Of a DNA stretch of 64,000 nucleotides, positions 29,848 to 47,005 are shown piece after piece (within the stretch, counting starts at the first letter, position 1; every line of letters starts with the position of its first letter). Position numbers and translations under genes: made by a program. Source of the stretch: Pseudomonas congelans. Lineage in GTDB: Bacteria; Pseudomonadota; Gammaproteobacteria; Pseudomonadales; Pseudomonadaceae. The notes under the pieces were generated by a model. The model was not told the origin of the DNA and did no database searches. It worked only from the letters and a program-made list of their open reading frames with translations. The stretch lies in NCBI RefSeq assembly GCF_900103225.1, contig NZ_FNJH01000002.1, forward strand, positions 344,345 through 408,344, given 5' to 3'.

Positions 29848-30744
29848 ATGTACACCAATCGCTGGGAAGGTCTGGATGAGTTCGTTGCCGTCGCGGAATG
29901 CGGGCAGTTCACGGCGGCCGCTCAGCGGCTCGGGGTTTCCTCGTCGCACGTCAGTCGTCAGATCGTGCGCCTTGAAGAACGCCTGCAGACCCGTCTGCTA
30001 TACCGCAGCACGCGCAAGGTCGCGCTCACCGAAGCCGGCCAGACCTTTCTGCATCACTGCCAGCGCCTGCAAGATGGCCGCGAAGAAGCACTGCGCGCCG
30101 TGGGCGATCTGGCCAGCGAACCGAAGGGGTTGTTGCGCATGACCTGCGCCGTGGCCTATGGGGAGCGCTTCATTACGCCGCTGGTCACACGTTTCATGGA
30201 TGTGTACCCGCATCTGCGGGTCGATATCGAGTTGAGCAACGACACGCTGGACCTGGTTCATGAAGGCATGGACCTGGCGATTCGTCTGGGCCGGTTACAG
30301 GATTCGCGTCTGGTCGCAACCCGCCTCGCGCCACGGCAGATGTACCTGTGCGCTTCGCCGTCCTACATCGAGCGCTACGGTAGACCACACAGCCTTTCGG
30401 AACTGAATCGCCATAACTGCCTGATCGGAGGCAGCGACACCTGGCAGCTCCAGCAGAACGGACGTGAGTTTTCCCAGCGTGTGCAGGGCAATTGGCGCTG
30501 TAACAGCGGCCAGGCCGTGCTGGATGCCGCGTTGCACGGAGTCGGTTTGTGTCAGTTGCCGGATTACTACGTGCAGAAACATCTCAACGACGGCACGCTG
30601 GTTTCATTGCTGGAGGCGCATCAACCGCCCAACACCGCCGTGTGGGCGCTCTATCCGCAGCAAAGGCACCTGTCACCCAAGGTGCGCAAGCTGGTGGATT
30701 ATCTTAAGGAAGGGCTGGCGATGAGGGATGAGTATCGCCAGTAG
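29848..30744 (+). CDS. gfnR: LysR-type regulator GfnR
   Basis: The 298-residue protein starts with WEGLDEFVAVAECGQFTAAA and the helix-turn-helix LGVSSSHVSRQIVRLEERL, then an effector-binding domain. Position divergent from adhC-fghA matches P. aeruginosa GfnR, which controls glutathione-dependent formaldehyde neutralisation (established knowledge; identity by synteny). It ends 7 bases from the convergent ispD stop, with no terminator between them. Confidence 0.88.
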   Translation: MYTNRWEGLDEFVAVAECGQFTAAAQRLGVSSSHVSRQIVRLEERLQTRLLYRSTRKVALTEAGQTFLHHCQRLQDGREEALRAVGDLASEPKGLLRMTCAVAYGERFITPLVTRFMDVYPHLRVDIELSNDTLDLVHEGMDLAIRLGRLQDSRLVATRLAPRQMYLCASPSYIERYGRPHSLSELNRHNCLIGGSDTWQLQQNGREFSQRVQGNWRCNSGQAVLDAALHGVGLCQLPDYYVQKHLNDGTLVSLLEAHQPPNTAVWALYPQQRHLSPKVRKLVDYLKEGLAMRDEYRQ

Positions 30745-30751
30745 CAGACGT

Positions 30752-31462
30752 TTAGCGGCCGAACTCGCTGCGACGCTGACGCAGCCATTCCAGGTCTTCG
30801 GGGCGCGTGACCTTGATGTTGTCCGAGCGTCCCTCGATCAGACGTGGCGATTGACCCGCCCACTCGATGGCCGATGCCTCATCGGTGATACTGACGTTAG
30901 ACACCAGGCTGTCCGCCAAGGCGCGATGCAGGGCCCCGAGACGAAACATCTGCGGCGTGAACGCTTGCCAGATCAGGCTGCGATCCACTGTTTCCAGCAC
31001 GCGACCACTGCTGTCGGCACGCTTGAGCGTATCGCGGGCCGGCACGGCCAGCAGGCCGCCGACAGGATCATCGGCCAGTTCGCCAAGCAGATTATCCAGA
31101 TCACTGCGCGCCAGGTTCGGACGCGCAGCGTCATGAACCAGCACCCAGTCATTGTCACTGGCGCCCTGCGCGTGCAGGTGCAGAAGCGCATTGAGCACCG
31201 AGCCCGAGCGCTCGCTGCCGCCGTCCACGCGCTGAATACGAGTGTCATGCGCGCAGGGCAATGCAGCCCAGTAAGGGTCGTCCACAGCCAGGCTGATCAC
31301 CAGCCCCTTGAGCCGGGGGTGATCGAGAAAGCAAAGCAGGCTGTGTTCCAGAATTGTCAGGCCGCCCAGTTGCAGGTACTGCTTGGGACGGTCGGCTGCC
31401 ATGCGAGCGCCAATGCCCGCTGCAGGTATCACTGCCCAGAAGGCAGGAAGAGAGTCTTTCAT
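30752..31462 (-). CDS. ispD: 2-C-methyl-D-erythritol 4-phosphate cytidylyltransferase IspD
   Basis: The 236-residue MEP-pathway enzyme has the nucleotidyltransferase start FWAVIPAAGIGARMAADRPK, LVHDAARPNLAR and VPARDTLKRAD. The ATG at 31462 lies 13 bases after the ftsB stop; upstream extensions run into ftsB. ftsB-ispD is the usual gamma-proteobacterial pairing, but ispF is elsewhere (27.2 kb). Confidence 0.97.
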   Translation of the reverse strand: MKDSLPAFWAVIPAAGIGARMAADRPKQYLQLGGLTILEHSLLCFLDHPRLKGLVISLAVDDPYWAALPCAHDTRIQRVDGGSERSGSVLNALLHLHAQGASDNDWVLVHDAARPNLARSDLDNLLGELADDPVGGLLAVPARDTLKRADSSGRVLETVDRSLIWQAFTPQMFRLGALHRALADSLVSNVSITDEASAIEWAGQSPRLIEGRSDNIKVTRPEDLEWLRQRRSEFGR

Positions 31463-31475
31463 CGCACCAACTTGA

Positions 31476-31754
31476 TTATTGCGCGAGCTGGTAAAGGGTT
31501 TCGCCGTCCTTGACCATGCCCAATTCATGTCGGGCACGCTCTTCGACGGTTTCCAGACCTTTTTTCAATTCCATGACCTCGGCATCAAGCACGCGGTTGC
31601 GCTCCAGCAGCACCTGATTTTCAGCGTGCTGGTCGGCAATCTGCTGAGTCAGGCTGGCCACTTGCGCAAGGCTTCCGTTACCGACCCAAAGGCGGTACTG
31701 CAAGCCAGCCAGCAACAGGAGCAGGACGAGGAACAACCAGTTAGGACTGCGCAT
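31476..31754 (-). CDS. ftsB: Cell division protein FtsB
   Basis: This is a 92-residue bitopic membrane protein with a short cytosolic N-terminus (MRSPNW), one membrane segment (about 6-23) and a periplasmic coiled coil (VASLTQQIADQHAENQVLLE and the segment beyond). It forms the divisome subcomplex with FtsQ and FtsL. The ATG at 31754 matches family length; the longer frame upstream has no similarity. Confidence 0.95.
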   Translation of the reverse strand: MRSPNWLFLVLLLLLAGLQYRLWVGNGSLAQVASLTQQIADQHAENQVLLERNRVLDAEVMELKKGLETVEERARHELGMVKDGETLYQLAQ

Positions 31755-31944
31755 TGAAATATCAGGTACCCAGTAAAAAAGACAGCAGAGCCAACGTGAA
31801 CAACAAACGACTGAGGGCATTGAGCCTGACATAAGCCAGGCTCAATCACTCCAGATTACCGCGGAGCGTCAGCATCGGAGCTGCACAGGCGAGTCAGGGA
31901 ACCCGAACCTGCGCAGCACTCTGCGTCTTTTTACCATCTATGGC

Positions 31945-35883
<3,939 letters not shown>

Positions 35884-36125
35884 TTAAAGCGGTCAGAGCC
35901 GCCGGGGATAGCGAAGGAAGGCCGAAGCCCCCGATTACCGACAAAATTCACGGTGCACTCCCGAAACTGCTGCGTTGAAACCGACCGGCAAAAGCCAGTG
36001 TGGTGTGCGCTACATTTTAAGAATTACCCAGTAAATACTGGTTGGTAACCGGCAACTCATGTCGTTTCAAAAGAGCCGACAGAAGCTGTATCAAGAAGGG
36101 AGCGTAGTCTACCTGAAAGGGCCTT

Positions 36126-37463
36126 TCAGCTCAAACTTTGGTCGCCGGTCGGCGTAACCCAGCGCAAACGCCAGTTTTCATTGGGCGAACCGTCCAGTCC
36201 AGGCAGGTTGGCGACGGCCAGCAGCACGTTATCGAGGTACAGCAGCGGCAATCTGCCGCGCAGAAACGCCGGCACTGATTGCTCGTTGAGCAAGCGCTTG
36301 AGATCTCGGCTGCCACGCCCGCCGAGGCGCAAGACTTCACCGCCCTGCCGATAGCGGACTTGCAGACACCCCGACGGCGCCTCACCTTCCAGAACCACGC
36401 GGCCATTGCCCGGCAAATCCAGCGCCACACCAGTGTCCGACCAGTCCATTGCCTGATGACAGAGCGGCTCCCAGTCAGCGGGCACCCACCAGAGAAAGCC
36501 CTGCGCCCTGTACAGCGTTCCATCGGCGAGCCGCCACAGCGGACCCGCGTCTTGCGCAGCATCGCGCAACGCCTCCCAGCCAGCCCAGTGATCGGTGTCC
36601 GGCAAGCGTGTCAGTGGCGCAAGCCAGTGACGCAGTGCATTACGCTGCCGTGCTGGGGACAACACGGCAATCGGGCCAAGACTCAACACCGGCAGGCCGA
36701 CCCAGCCGAACGACGTTGCAGCCTGAGCATTGGCAATATCCTGCAGCGCAAGCTCGTCCAGCAAATGCTGCGCTTCGCCGAGGTGGCGTGCCGTACGTGC
36801 CAGACTGGCCGCTGCCTGCGGCCATCTGGAGGTCAGCAACGGCAGCACCTGACTGCGCAGAAAGTTGCGCGAGAACTGCTGATAGTCATTGCTGGGATCG
36901 TCGATCCAGTTCAGCCCATGCCGACGCGCGTAATCCTCCAGCTGCATTCGCGACACATCCAGTAGCGGCCTCACCAGATGCCCACGCCCCAGCACTCGCC
37001 TATAGGGCATGGCAGCCAGACCGCGTACGCCCGCGCCGCGCAGCAGACGGAACAACAGGGTCTCGGCCTGATCATCGCGATGCTGCCCCGTCAGCAGCAC
37101 CTCCCCCTCAGCCAGCCGCTGGCTGAACGCGCTGTAACGCGCCTTCCGGGCAGCCTGCTCGATACTTGCGCCAGGCTCGACCTGAACGCGAACAGACTCA
37201 AATGCCACCCCGAGCGTCTTGCAGACCTGCTGACAATGCTCTGGCCAGGCATCGGCAGCGGGCTGCAGACCATGGTGAACATGGATTGCATTGAGCGCAG
37301 GCAGGGTTTCGCGACTGGCGAGTTCAGCCAGAAGATGCAAAAGCACGGTTGAGTCGAGGCCTCCGGAGAAACCGACATGCCAGACAGGCGCATCGTGCCA
37401 TGGGATCAAGGCTTGAAGAAGCCTGGCAGAAAGATCATGACCGGTGCGTGAAGGGGTGGTCAT
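36126..37463 (-). CDS. tilS: tRNA(Ile)-lysidine synthetase TilS
   Basis: TilS puts lysine on C34 of the AUA-decoding tRNA-Ile. The N-terminal PP-loop ATPase motif is VGFSGGLDSTVLLHLLAEL, followed by GQHRDDQAETLLFRLLRGAG and the NWIDDPSN motif. The C-terminal substrate-binding domains are present, for 445 residues in total. It is the gene after accA on this strand, separated by a spacer that holds a REP element. Confidence 0.96.
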   Translation of the reverse strand: MTTPSRTGHDLSARLLQALIPWHDAPVWHVGFSGGLDSTVLLHLLAELASRETLPALNAIHVHHGLQPAADAWPEHCQQVCKTLGVAFESVRVQVEPGASIEQAARKARYSAFSQRLAEGEVLLTGQHRDDQAETLLFRLLRGAGVRGLAAMPYRRVLGRGHLVRPLLDVSRMQLEDYARRHGLNWIDDPSNDYQQFSRNFLRSQVLPLLTSRWPQAAASLARTARHLGEAQHLLDELALQDIANAQAATSFGWVGLPVLSLGPIAVLSPARQRNALRHWLAPLTRLPDTDHWAGWEALRDAAQDAGPLWRLADGTLYRAQGFLWWVPADWEPLCHQAMDWSDTGVALDLPGNGRVVLEGEAPSGCLQVRYRQGGEVLRLGGRGSRDLKRLLNEQSVPAFLRGRLPLLYLDNVLLAVANLPGLDGSPNENWRLRWVTPTGDQSLS

Positions 37464-37522
37464 GGATGTTTTTCACCGGCCTGGCTGATTCGCACACTCA
37501 CTGCTTCAGTGCTCAAACCAGT

Positions 37523-37548
37523 CCTTTCGCGAACAGGTTCGCTCCCAC
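37523..37548. repeat. REP-like palindromic element
   Basis: Between accA and tilS, CCTTTCGCGAACAGGTTCGC continues to CTCCCAC. The inner palindrome is GCGAAC-AG-GTTCGC (37529-37542), framed by CTTTC and CTCCCAC ends, the form of the common extragenic repeats of P. syringae and P. fluorescens (established knowledge). It is the only copy I found in the window. Confidence 0.65.
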
Positions 37549-37599
37549 GCCTTTCGGGAAGAAGCCCGCAAGACGTGGAAGCAATCGGGGCGACGCAGC

Positions 37600-38547
37600 T
37601 TACAGACCGTAGCTCATCAAGCGGTCATAACGGCGAGCCAGCAGCGCGTCGTTATCGAACTCCTTGAGCATCGCCAGCTGACTGCTCAGCTCTTCGCGAA
37701 TCAGGGCAGCGGCGGCGACCGGATCACGATGCGCGCCACCCAGTGGCTCGGCGATGACCTTGTCGACGATACCCAGGCCTTTCAGGCGGTCAGCGGTGAT
37801 GCCCATGGCTTCGGCAGCATCCGGAGCCTTCTCGGCGGTTTTCCACAGAATCGACGCGCAGCCTTCCGGAGAGATCACCGCGTAGGTCGAATACTGCAGC
37901 ATGTTCAACTGGTCGCAGACGCCGATCGCCAGCGCACCACCGGAACCGCCTTCACCAATAACGGTAGCGATGATCGGGGTCTTGAGACGGGCCATCACGC
38001 GCAGGTTCCAGGCAATCGCCTCGCTCTGGTTGCGCTCTTCGGCGTCGATACCAGGATAGGCACCCGGCGTGTCGATGAAGGTCAGGATCGGCATCTTGAA
38101 GCGCTCGGCCATCTCCATCAGACGGCAGGCCTTGCGATAACCCTCAGGGCGCGGCATGCCGAAGTTGCGGCGAACCTTCTCGCGCACTTCCCGGCCTTTC
38201 TGATGACCGATGACCATGACTGGCTGGTTGTCCAGACGGGCAATACCGCCGACGATCGCCGCATCATCGGAGAAATGACGATCACCGTGCAGCTCATCGA
38301 ACTCGGTAAAGATGTTTTCGATGTAGTCCAGCGTGTAAGGACGACGCGGATGGCGCGCCATGCGCGCAATCTGCCAGCTGGTGAGGTTGCCGAAGATGCT
38401 TTCGGTGAGCGTCTTGCTCTTGTCTTGCAGCCGGGAGATCTCGTCGCCGATGTTCAGCGAGTTGTCGTTACCCACCAAGCGCAGTTCTTCGATTTTGGCC
38501 TGCAAGTCAGCGATAGGCTGTTCGAAATCAAGAAAATTCGGGTTCAT
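37600..38547 (-). CDS. accA: Acetyl-CoA carboxylase carboxyltransferase subunit alpha
   Basis: The 315-residue alpha subunit of the carboxyltransferase makes malonyl-CoA with AccD, the first step of fatty acid synthesis. It has [47 protein letters not shown] and the active-site region [20 protein letters not shown], with [15 protein letters not shown]. The ATG at 38547 (MNPNFLDFE) is the conserved start. dnaE lies just upstream, the usual dnaE-accA order. Confidence 0.98.
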   Translation of the reverse strand: MNPNFLDFEQPIADLQAKIEELRLVGNDNSLNIGDEISRLQDKSKTLTESIFGNLTSWQIARMARHPRRPYTLDYIENIFTEFDELHGDRHFSDDAAIVGGIARLDNQPVMVIGHQKGREVREKVRRNFGMPRPEGYRKACRLMEMAERFKMPILTFIDTPGAYPGIDAEERNQSEAIAWNLRVMARLKTPIIATVIGEGGSGGALAIGVCDQLNMLQYSTYAVISPEGCASILWKTAEKAPDAAEAMGITADRLKGLGIVDKVIAEPLGGAHRDPVAAAALIREELSSQLAMLKEFDNDALLARRYDRLMSYGL

Positions 38548-38675
38548 AGGCATCCGTCTTGGGTCGACGGCCAAGAGGCCGGCCGGTTGATCCGTCTGCG
38601 CCGTTCCTGTTCGGAACCGGCGCGTTCAGGTCGAAATTAAAATTCAGGGTTGAGCGCAAGTCGAGCCTGCGACGT

Positions 38676-42197
<3,522 letters not shown>

Positions 42198-42265
42198 GGT
42201 GATCCTATAAAACGCGAAAGTACAAAAAACGAAGGGCAGGATTGTAGCTGGCCCGGAGTGAAACG

Positions 42266-42922
42266 TCAGTCCTGCAGCAAACCGACTGACGGCGCTAGCG
42301 AGCCGCCTATCATTATCGTGGCGCGCGCTTCATGGGCTGCACGCACCGGTGCGAAGGAACGCCGATGGATGGGCGTAGGCCCGAGCCGGGCCAGTGCTTC
42401 CAGATGCACCGGCGTAGGATAACCCTTGTGCCCACCGATGCCATAACCCGGATAGATGAGTTCAAGCGCTGCCATTTCCCGATCCCGACTTACCTTGGCG
42501 AGAATCGATGCGGCAGCAATGGCAGGTACCTTGGAGTCTCCCTTCACCACCGGCGCCGAGGGCACCGACAACTGCGGGCAGCGGTTGCCGTCGATAAGCG
42601 CCAGCTTTGGCGTGATACTCAACCCTTCGACGGCGCGCTGCATGGCCAGCATGGTGGCGTGCAGGATATTCAGCTGGTCGATCTCTTCGACTTCAGCCCT
42701 GGCGATGAACCAGCACAGGGCTTTCTCCTGAATTTCGACGTAGAGCTTTTCGCGCCGGGCTTCGGTCAGTTTCTTCGAGTCGTTGAGACCGAGGATGGGC
42801 CTGGTCGGGTCGAGAATGACGGCCGCGGTGACCACTGCACCGCACAGCGGGCCGCGACCCACTTCATCAACACCCGCCACCAGGTCCTCGACGAGAGTAA
42901 AATCCAGACCTGTTTGCAGCAT
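42266..42922 (-). CDS. rnhB: Ribonuclease HII
   Basis: The enzyme cleaves RNA in RNA/DNA hybrids and single ribonucleotides in DNA. The signature [20 protein letters not shown] carries the first catalytic Asp-Glu, with [13 protein letters not shown] and ALIDGNRCP further on. It has 218 residues from the ATG at 42922, which has GAGGT about 7 bases upstream. It starts 9 bases after the lpxB stop codon, giving the standard lpxB-rnhB-dnaE order. Confidence 0.96.
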   Translation of the reverse strand: MLQTGLDFTLVEDLVAGVDEVGRGPLCGAVVTAAVILDPTRPILGLNDSKKLTEARREKLYVEIQEKALCWFIARAEVEEIDQLNILHATMLAMQRAVEGLSITPKLALIDGNRCPQLSVPSAPVVKGDSKVPAIAAASILAKVSRDREMAALELIYPGYGIGGHKGYPTPVHLEALARLGPTPIHRRSFAPVRAAHEARATIMIGGSLAPSVGLLQD

Positions 42923-42930
42923 GGGCGACC

Positions 42931-44073
42931 TCACAGTGAAGGCGACCGTCCGAGCAGGCTCAATACCGCATCGGCGGCCTGATTGGACGCATCGCGGCGC
43001 AGGATGCGGTGAATGGCATCAAAACCGGCGGTTTGCTCGCGACCGTCTTCGATCAATGGCAGCAGCGTACGCGCCAGGGCCTCGGGCGTGGCATCGTCCT
43101 GCAGCAACTCAGGCACCAGCAGACGCTGGGCCAGCAGGTTCGGCAGCGACACGTAAGGGCTTTTGACCATTCGTTTGAGTATCCAGAAGGTCAGCGGCGC
43201 CAGGCGGTAGGCAACCACCATGGGACGCTTGTACAGCAGGGCTTCCAGGGTCGCCGTGCCGGAGGCGATCAGTACCGCATCGCACGCGGCCAGGGCGACG
43301 TGCGACTGGCCGTCGAGCAGCGTGACGGGCAGATCACGCCCCTGCAGCAACTGCTCCACCTGAGCCCGTCGCTGCGGGCTGGCGCAGGGCAGAACGAAGC
43401 GCAGGCCAGGACGCCGGGCAAGCAGTAGCTCGGCCGTATCGAAAAACAACCCGCCCAGACGTCCCACCTCACCGCCGCGGCTGCCCGGCATCAACGCGAC
43501 AACCGGCGCATCCGCGGCGAATCCCAGGCCAGCGCGGGCACCGGAACGATCGGAATCCAGAGGGATGGTGTCGGCCAGCGGATGACCGACAAAACGCACC
43601 GGCACGCCCTGCTCTTCGTAGAAACGCGCTTCGAATGGCAGCAGGGTGAGCATCAGATCGCAGCCTTCACGAATCTTCAGCACACGCTTCTGACGCCAGG
43701 CCCAGACTGACGGGCTGACGTAGTGCACGGTCTTGATGCCCGCGCGACGCAGCTGAAGTTCGATATTGAGCGTGAAGTCAGGCGCGTCGATGCCGATGAA
43801 GACATCCGGCTTTTCATTGATCAGGGTCTGGACCAGCAGCTTGCGCCGGGCCAGCAGTTCGCGCAGTCGCCCGAGCACTTCAACCAGCCCCATCACCGAC
43901 AGACGTTCCATCGGGAAGGAGGACTGCATGCCTTCGGCTTCCATCAACGGACCGCCGACACCGATGAAGCGGATATCGGGATGGCGCACCTTGAGGGCAC
44001 GCATCAGACCGGATCCGAGGATATCGCCGGATGCTTCACCCGCGACCAGAGCGATACAGAGTGGACTGGTCAT
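42931..44073 (-). CDS. lpxB: Lipid-A-disaccharide synthase LpxB
   Basis: The GT19 glycosyltransferase joins UDP-2,3-diacylglucosamine and lipid X. It has 380 residues, with the N-terminal [17 protein letters not shown] and segments [43 protein letters not shown] and [12 protein letters not shown]. It is separated from lpxA by 2 bases. Confidence 0.97.
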   Translation of the reverse strand: MTSPLCIALVAGEASGDILGSGLMRALKVRHPDIRFIGVGGPLMEAEGMQSSFPMERLSVMGLVEVLGRLRELLARRKLLVQTLINEKPDVFIGIDAPDFTLNIELQLRRAGIKTVHYVSPSVWAWRQKRVLKIREGCDLMLTLLPFEARFYEEQGVPVRFVGHPLADTIPLDSDRSGARAGLGFAADAPVVALMPGSRGGEVGRLGGLFFDTAELLLARRPGLRFVLPCASPQRRAQVEQLLQGRDLPVTLLDGQSHVALAACDAVLIASGTATLEALLYKRPMVVAYRLAPLTFWILKRMVKSPYVSLPNLLAQRLLVPELLQDDATPEALARTLLPLIEDGREQTAGFDAIHRILRRDASNQAADAVLSLLGRSPSL

Positions 44074-44075
44074 GA

Positions 44076-44852
44076 TTAGCGAATGATGCCGCGAGTCGAC
44101 GTCTGGATGGACTGAAGAAATACGGCCACTTCAGGAAACTGCGCCGCAGGCTCTGCCAGATCGGCCAGCGCCTGACCGATGGTCAGACCCTGGCGATAAA
44201 CCGTCTTGTAGGCTCTGCGCAGCGCATGAATGGCTTCTTCGGAGAAGCCCCGACGGCGCATGCCCTCGAAGTTCATGCTGCGCGCCTCGGCCGGGTTGCC
44301 GAAGACCGTGACGAACGCAGGTACATCCTTGCCGATCGCAGTCCCCATGCCGGAGAAACTGTGTGCACCGATGTGGCAGAACTGATGCACCAGGGTAAAG
44401 CCGGACAGGATAGCCCAGTCATCCACATGAACATGGCCTGCCAGGGCCGTATTGTTGACCAGAATCACGTGGTTGCCGATCACGCTGTCATGCCCGATGT
44501 GGGCATAGGCCATGATCAGGTTGTGATCGCCCAGCGTGGTTTCGGCACGGTCCTGAACGGTCCCGCGGTGAATGGTCACGCCTTCGCGGATCACGTTGTG
44601 ATCGCCGATGACAAGACGGGTTTCCTCGCCCTTGTATTTCAGATCAGGCGTGTCCTCACCCACCGATGAAAACTGGTAGATACGGTTGTGCTTGCCGATT
44701 CTGGTTGGCCCCTTGAGGACAACATGAGGACCGACGACTGTACCCTCGCCAATTTCCACACCGGGTCCGATGATCGACCAGGGGCCGACCTCAACATTGG
44801 CGGCCAGAACGGCCGTCGGATCGATGATTGCGCGAGGGTCAATCAAACTCAT
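44076..44852 (-). CDS. lpxA: UDP-N-acetylglucosamine acyltransferase LpxA
   Basis: This is the first lipid A enzyme, a left-handed beta-helix trimer of 258 residues with many hexapeptide repeats and a helical C-terminus ([20 protein letters not shown]). Catalytic His is in the [18 protein letters not shown] region. At the acyl-chain ruler position it reads [10 protein letters not shown], with Met as in P. aeruginosa LpxA, which selects 3-hydroxydecanoyl chains (established knowledge); C10 specificity here is therefore inferred. It overlaps fabZ by 4 bases. Confidence 0.97.
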   Translation of the reverse strand: MSLIDPRAIIDPTAVLAANVEVGPWSIIGPGVEIGEGTVVGPHVVLKGPTRIGKHNRIYQFSSVGEDTPDLKYKGEETRLVIGDHNVIREGVTIHRGTVQDRAETTLGDHNLIMAYAHIGHDSVIGNHVILVNNTALAGHVHVDDWAILSGFTLVHQFCHIGAHSFSGMGTAIGKDVPAFVTVFGNPAEARSMNFEGMRRRGFSEEAIHALRRAYKTVYRQGLTIGQALADLAEPAAQFPEVAVFLQSIQTSTRGIIR

Positions 44853-45289
44853 AGTTTGCGTTCCGCACAGATGATTTCAGCAGAGCAGACTGCCTTGCCA
44901 TCAACGGTAGCCTTGCATTCGAACTTCCAGATCTGACGCTTGCTGCTCAGGAATTTCGCCTCGAGAACCAACTGGTCGCCCGGCAGAACCGGCTGACGGA
45001 AGCGCAGTTTGTCCGAACCAACGAAATAATAGAGCGTGCCGTCCGACGGCTTGGAGTCGAGCATCTTGAACGCGAGGATACCGGCAGCCTGTGCCATCGC
45101 TTCGATGATCAGCACGCCCGGCATGATGGGATGCTCAGGGAAGTGACCGTTGAAAAAAGGCTCATTGACGCTGACATTCTTGTAGGCGCGAATGTTCTTG
45201 TTCTCGATATCCAGCTCGGTCACACGATCCACCAGCAGGAACGGGTAACGATGAGGCAGGTATTCGCGAATTTCTTTGATGTCCATCAT
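44849..45289 (-). CDS. fabZ: 3-hydroxyacyl-ACP dehydratase FabZ
   Basis: The 146-residue hot-dog-fold enzyme of fatty acid elongation starts [20 protein letters not shown], with the active-site helix [20 protein letters not shown] holding the catalytic His and Glu. Its C-terminus overlaps lpxA. It competes with LpxA for 3-hydroxyacyl-ACP, so co-expression is meaningful. A second ATG directly follows the first; the choice is arbitrary. Confidence 0.97.
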   Translation of the reverse strand: MMDIKEIREYLPHRYPFLLVDRVTELDIENKNIRAYKNVSVNEPFFNGHFPEHPIMPGVLIIEAMAQAAGILAFKMLDSKPSDGTLYYFVGSDKLRFRQPVLPGDQLVLEAKFLSSKRQIWKFECKATVDGKAVCSAEIICAERKL

Positions 45290-45398
45290 TTCGAGGGGAA
45301 GCCTGTAGTAAAGATTAGGAGTGCGTCGCGACTGCGCAGCACCCCTCTACATCAAGGAGGCAGTTTATCGACTGAGCACGCTTGATATTAAAAAGGTA

Positions 45399-46454
45399 TC
45401 AGCCATCAGATGAGCGATTACCCGAGGAGGTCACCGTCTCTACAACCTTTTCGAGCTTTTGCAGACGTCGCGCCATGTCGTCGATCTTGCGCAGACGAGC
45501 TGCACTCTTGCGCCATTCGTCCGCTGGCTGCATGGCCGTACCCGAGGAGTAGGAACCCGGCTCGGTGATGGAATGCGTGACCATGGTCATACCCGTGATG
45601 TAAACGCCATCGCAAATATCGATATGCCCAACCAGCCCGACACCGCCCGCCAGCATGCAATGCTTGCCGATTTTGGTGCTTCCGGAGATACCGACACACG
45701 CAGCCATCGCCGTGTGGTCGCCGACCTGCACGTTGTGGGCAATCTGAATCTGGTTGTCCAGTTTGACGCCATTGCCAATTCGCGTATCAGCCAGCGCACC
45801 ACGATCGATTGCGGTATTGACGCCAACCTCGACGTCATCACCCAGGGTGACGCCACCGATCTGTGCAACCTTGTGGTAGATACCTTTATCCTTGGCAAAG
45901 CCAAAGCCTTCGCCGCCCAGCACGGCACCCGACTGGATGACCACGCGCTTGCCAATGCGCACATCGTGATAAAGCGTGACCCGCGGTGCCAGCCAGCCGT
46001 CTTCACCGATCTCGCAGCGAGCACCAATGAAGCAGTGAGCACCGATGGTGACACCTGCTGCAACGCGCACACCGCTCTCGATCACAGCAAAGGCGCCAAT
46101 GCTGGCAGCAGGATCAATCAGCGCATCTGCGGCAATCACTGCCGTCGGATGAACGCCGGCGCTACTTTTAGGCTTGGGATCGAAAAAATGCGAAATGCGC
46201 GCGTAGGCCAGATAGGTATCAGGAACCACCAGCGCATTACCGGTATAACCGTCGGCGTCTGCAGGCTTGAGCAGCACGGCAGCGGCCTGGGTATCGACCA
46301 GCAATTTACGATACTTGGGATTTGCCAGGAAACTGACTTGACCAGGGCCGGCCTCTTGCAAAGTGGCCAGCCCGGTGATTTCGATATCCTTGTCGCCACG
46401 TAACGTGGCACCAAGGAACTCGGCCAACTGGCCGAGCTTGATGGTTATGCTCAT
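45399..46454 (-). CDS. lpxD: UDP-3-O-(3-hydroxyacyl)glucosamine N-acyltransferase LpxD
   Basis: This is the third lipid A enzyme, 351 residues: an N-terminal uridine-binding domain ([19 protein letters not shown]), a hexapeptide-repeat beta-helix with [19 protein letters not shown] and [17 protein letters not shown] (active-site His), and a C-terminal helix ([20 protein letters not shown]). It is 2 bases from skp and 109 bases before fabZ. Confidence 0.97.
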   Translation of the reverse strand: MSITIKLGQLAEFLGATLRGDKDIEITGLATLQEAGPGQVSFLANPKYRKLLVDTQAAAVLLKPADADGYTGNALVVPDTYLAYARISHFFDPKPKSSAGVHPTAVIAADALIDPAASIGAFAVIESGVRVAAGVTIGAHCFIGARCEIGEDGWLAPRVTLYHDVRIGKRVVIQSGAVLGGEGFGFAKDKGIYHKVAQIGGVTLGDDVEVGVNTAIDRGALADTRIGNGVKLDNQIQIAHNVQVGDHTAMAACVGISGSTKIGKHCMLAGGVGLVGHIDICDGVYITGMTMVTHSITEPGSYSSGTAMQPADEWRKSAARLRKIDDMARRLQKLEKVVETVTSSGNRSSDG

Positions 46455-46456
46455 GG

Positions 46457-46960
46457 TTACTTCAGCTGGTTCATGCGCTCGATGACCTGGCGAGTCACGT
46501 CATACTGAGGCTTGACGTCGATCACCGCACCGCGCTCGAAAACCAGGTCGAAACCACCTTTCTTGATGACTTCTTCTACAGCCTGATCCAGCTTCGGCTT
46601 CAACTGCTTGAGCATTTCACGGTCAGCAACTGCCTTGGCTTCGTTCAGTTCCTTGGACTGGAACTGGAAATCACGAGCCTTTTGCTTGAACTCAAGCTCC
46701 AGACGCTCGCGCTCAGGCTGAGCCATCTTGTCGCCGCCGCTGACCAGACGGTCCTGGATGCCCTTGGCGCTACTTTCCAGGCTTTTCAGCTTGGTCAGTT
46801 GCGGACCGAATTTCTTCTCGGCGTCCACTGCATAACGCTTGGCAGCGTCCGATTCCAGCAAGGCCATCTGATAGTTCAGTACCGCAATTTTCATGTCGGC
46901 GAATGCAGGGCTTGCGACCAGTACGGTTGCCAGCATTACCAGTTGAGTCAACTTACGCAC
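46457..46960 (-). CDS. skp: Periplasmic chaperone Skp/OmpH
   Basis: The 167-residue protein has a cleavable signal ([19 protein letters not shown], about 20 residues) and a long basic coiled coil ([20 protein letters not shown]). Skp forms trimers that carry unfolded outer-membrane proteins to BamA, encoded just upstream, with 45 bases between the genes. Confidence 0.95.
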   Translation of the reverse strand: MRKLTQLVMLATVLVASPAFADMKIAVLNYQMALLESDAAKRYAVDAEKKFGPQLTKLKSLESSAKGIQDRLVSGGDKMAQPERERLELEFKQKARDFQFQSKELNEAKAVADREMLKQLKPKLDQAVEEVIKKGGFDLVFERGAVIDVKPQYDVTRQVIERMNQLK

Positions 46961-47005
46961 AATACAACTCCTACAAAATTCGTTGCGTTATCAAAGATCA
47001 GACGC

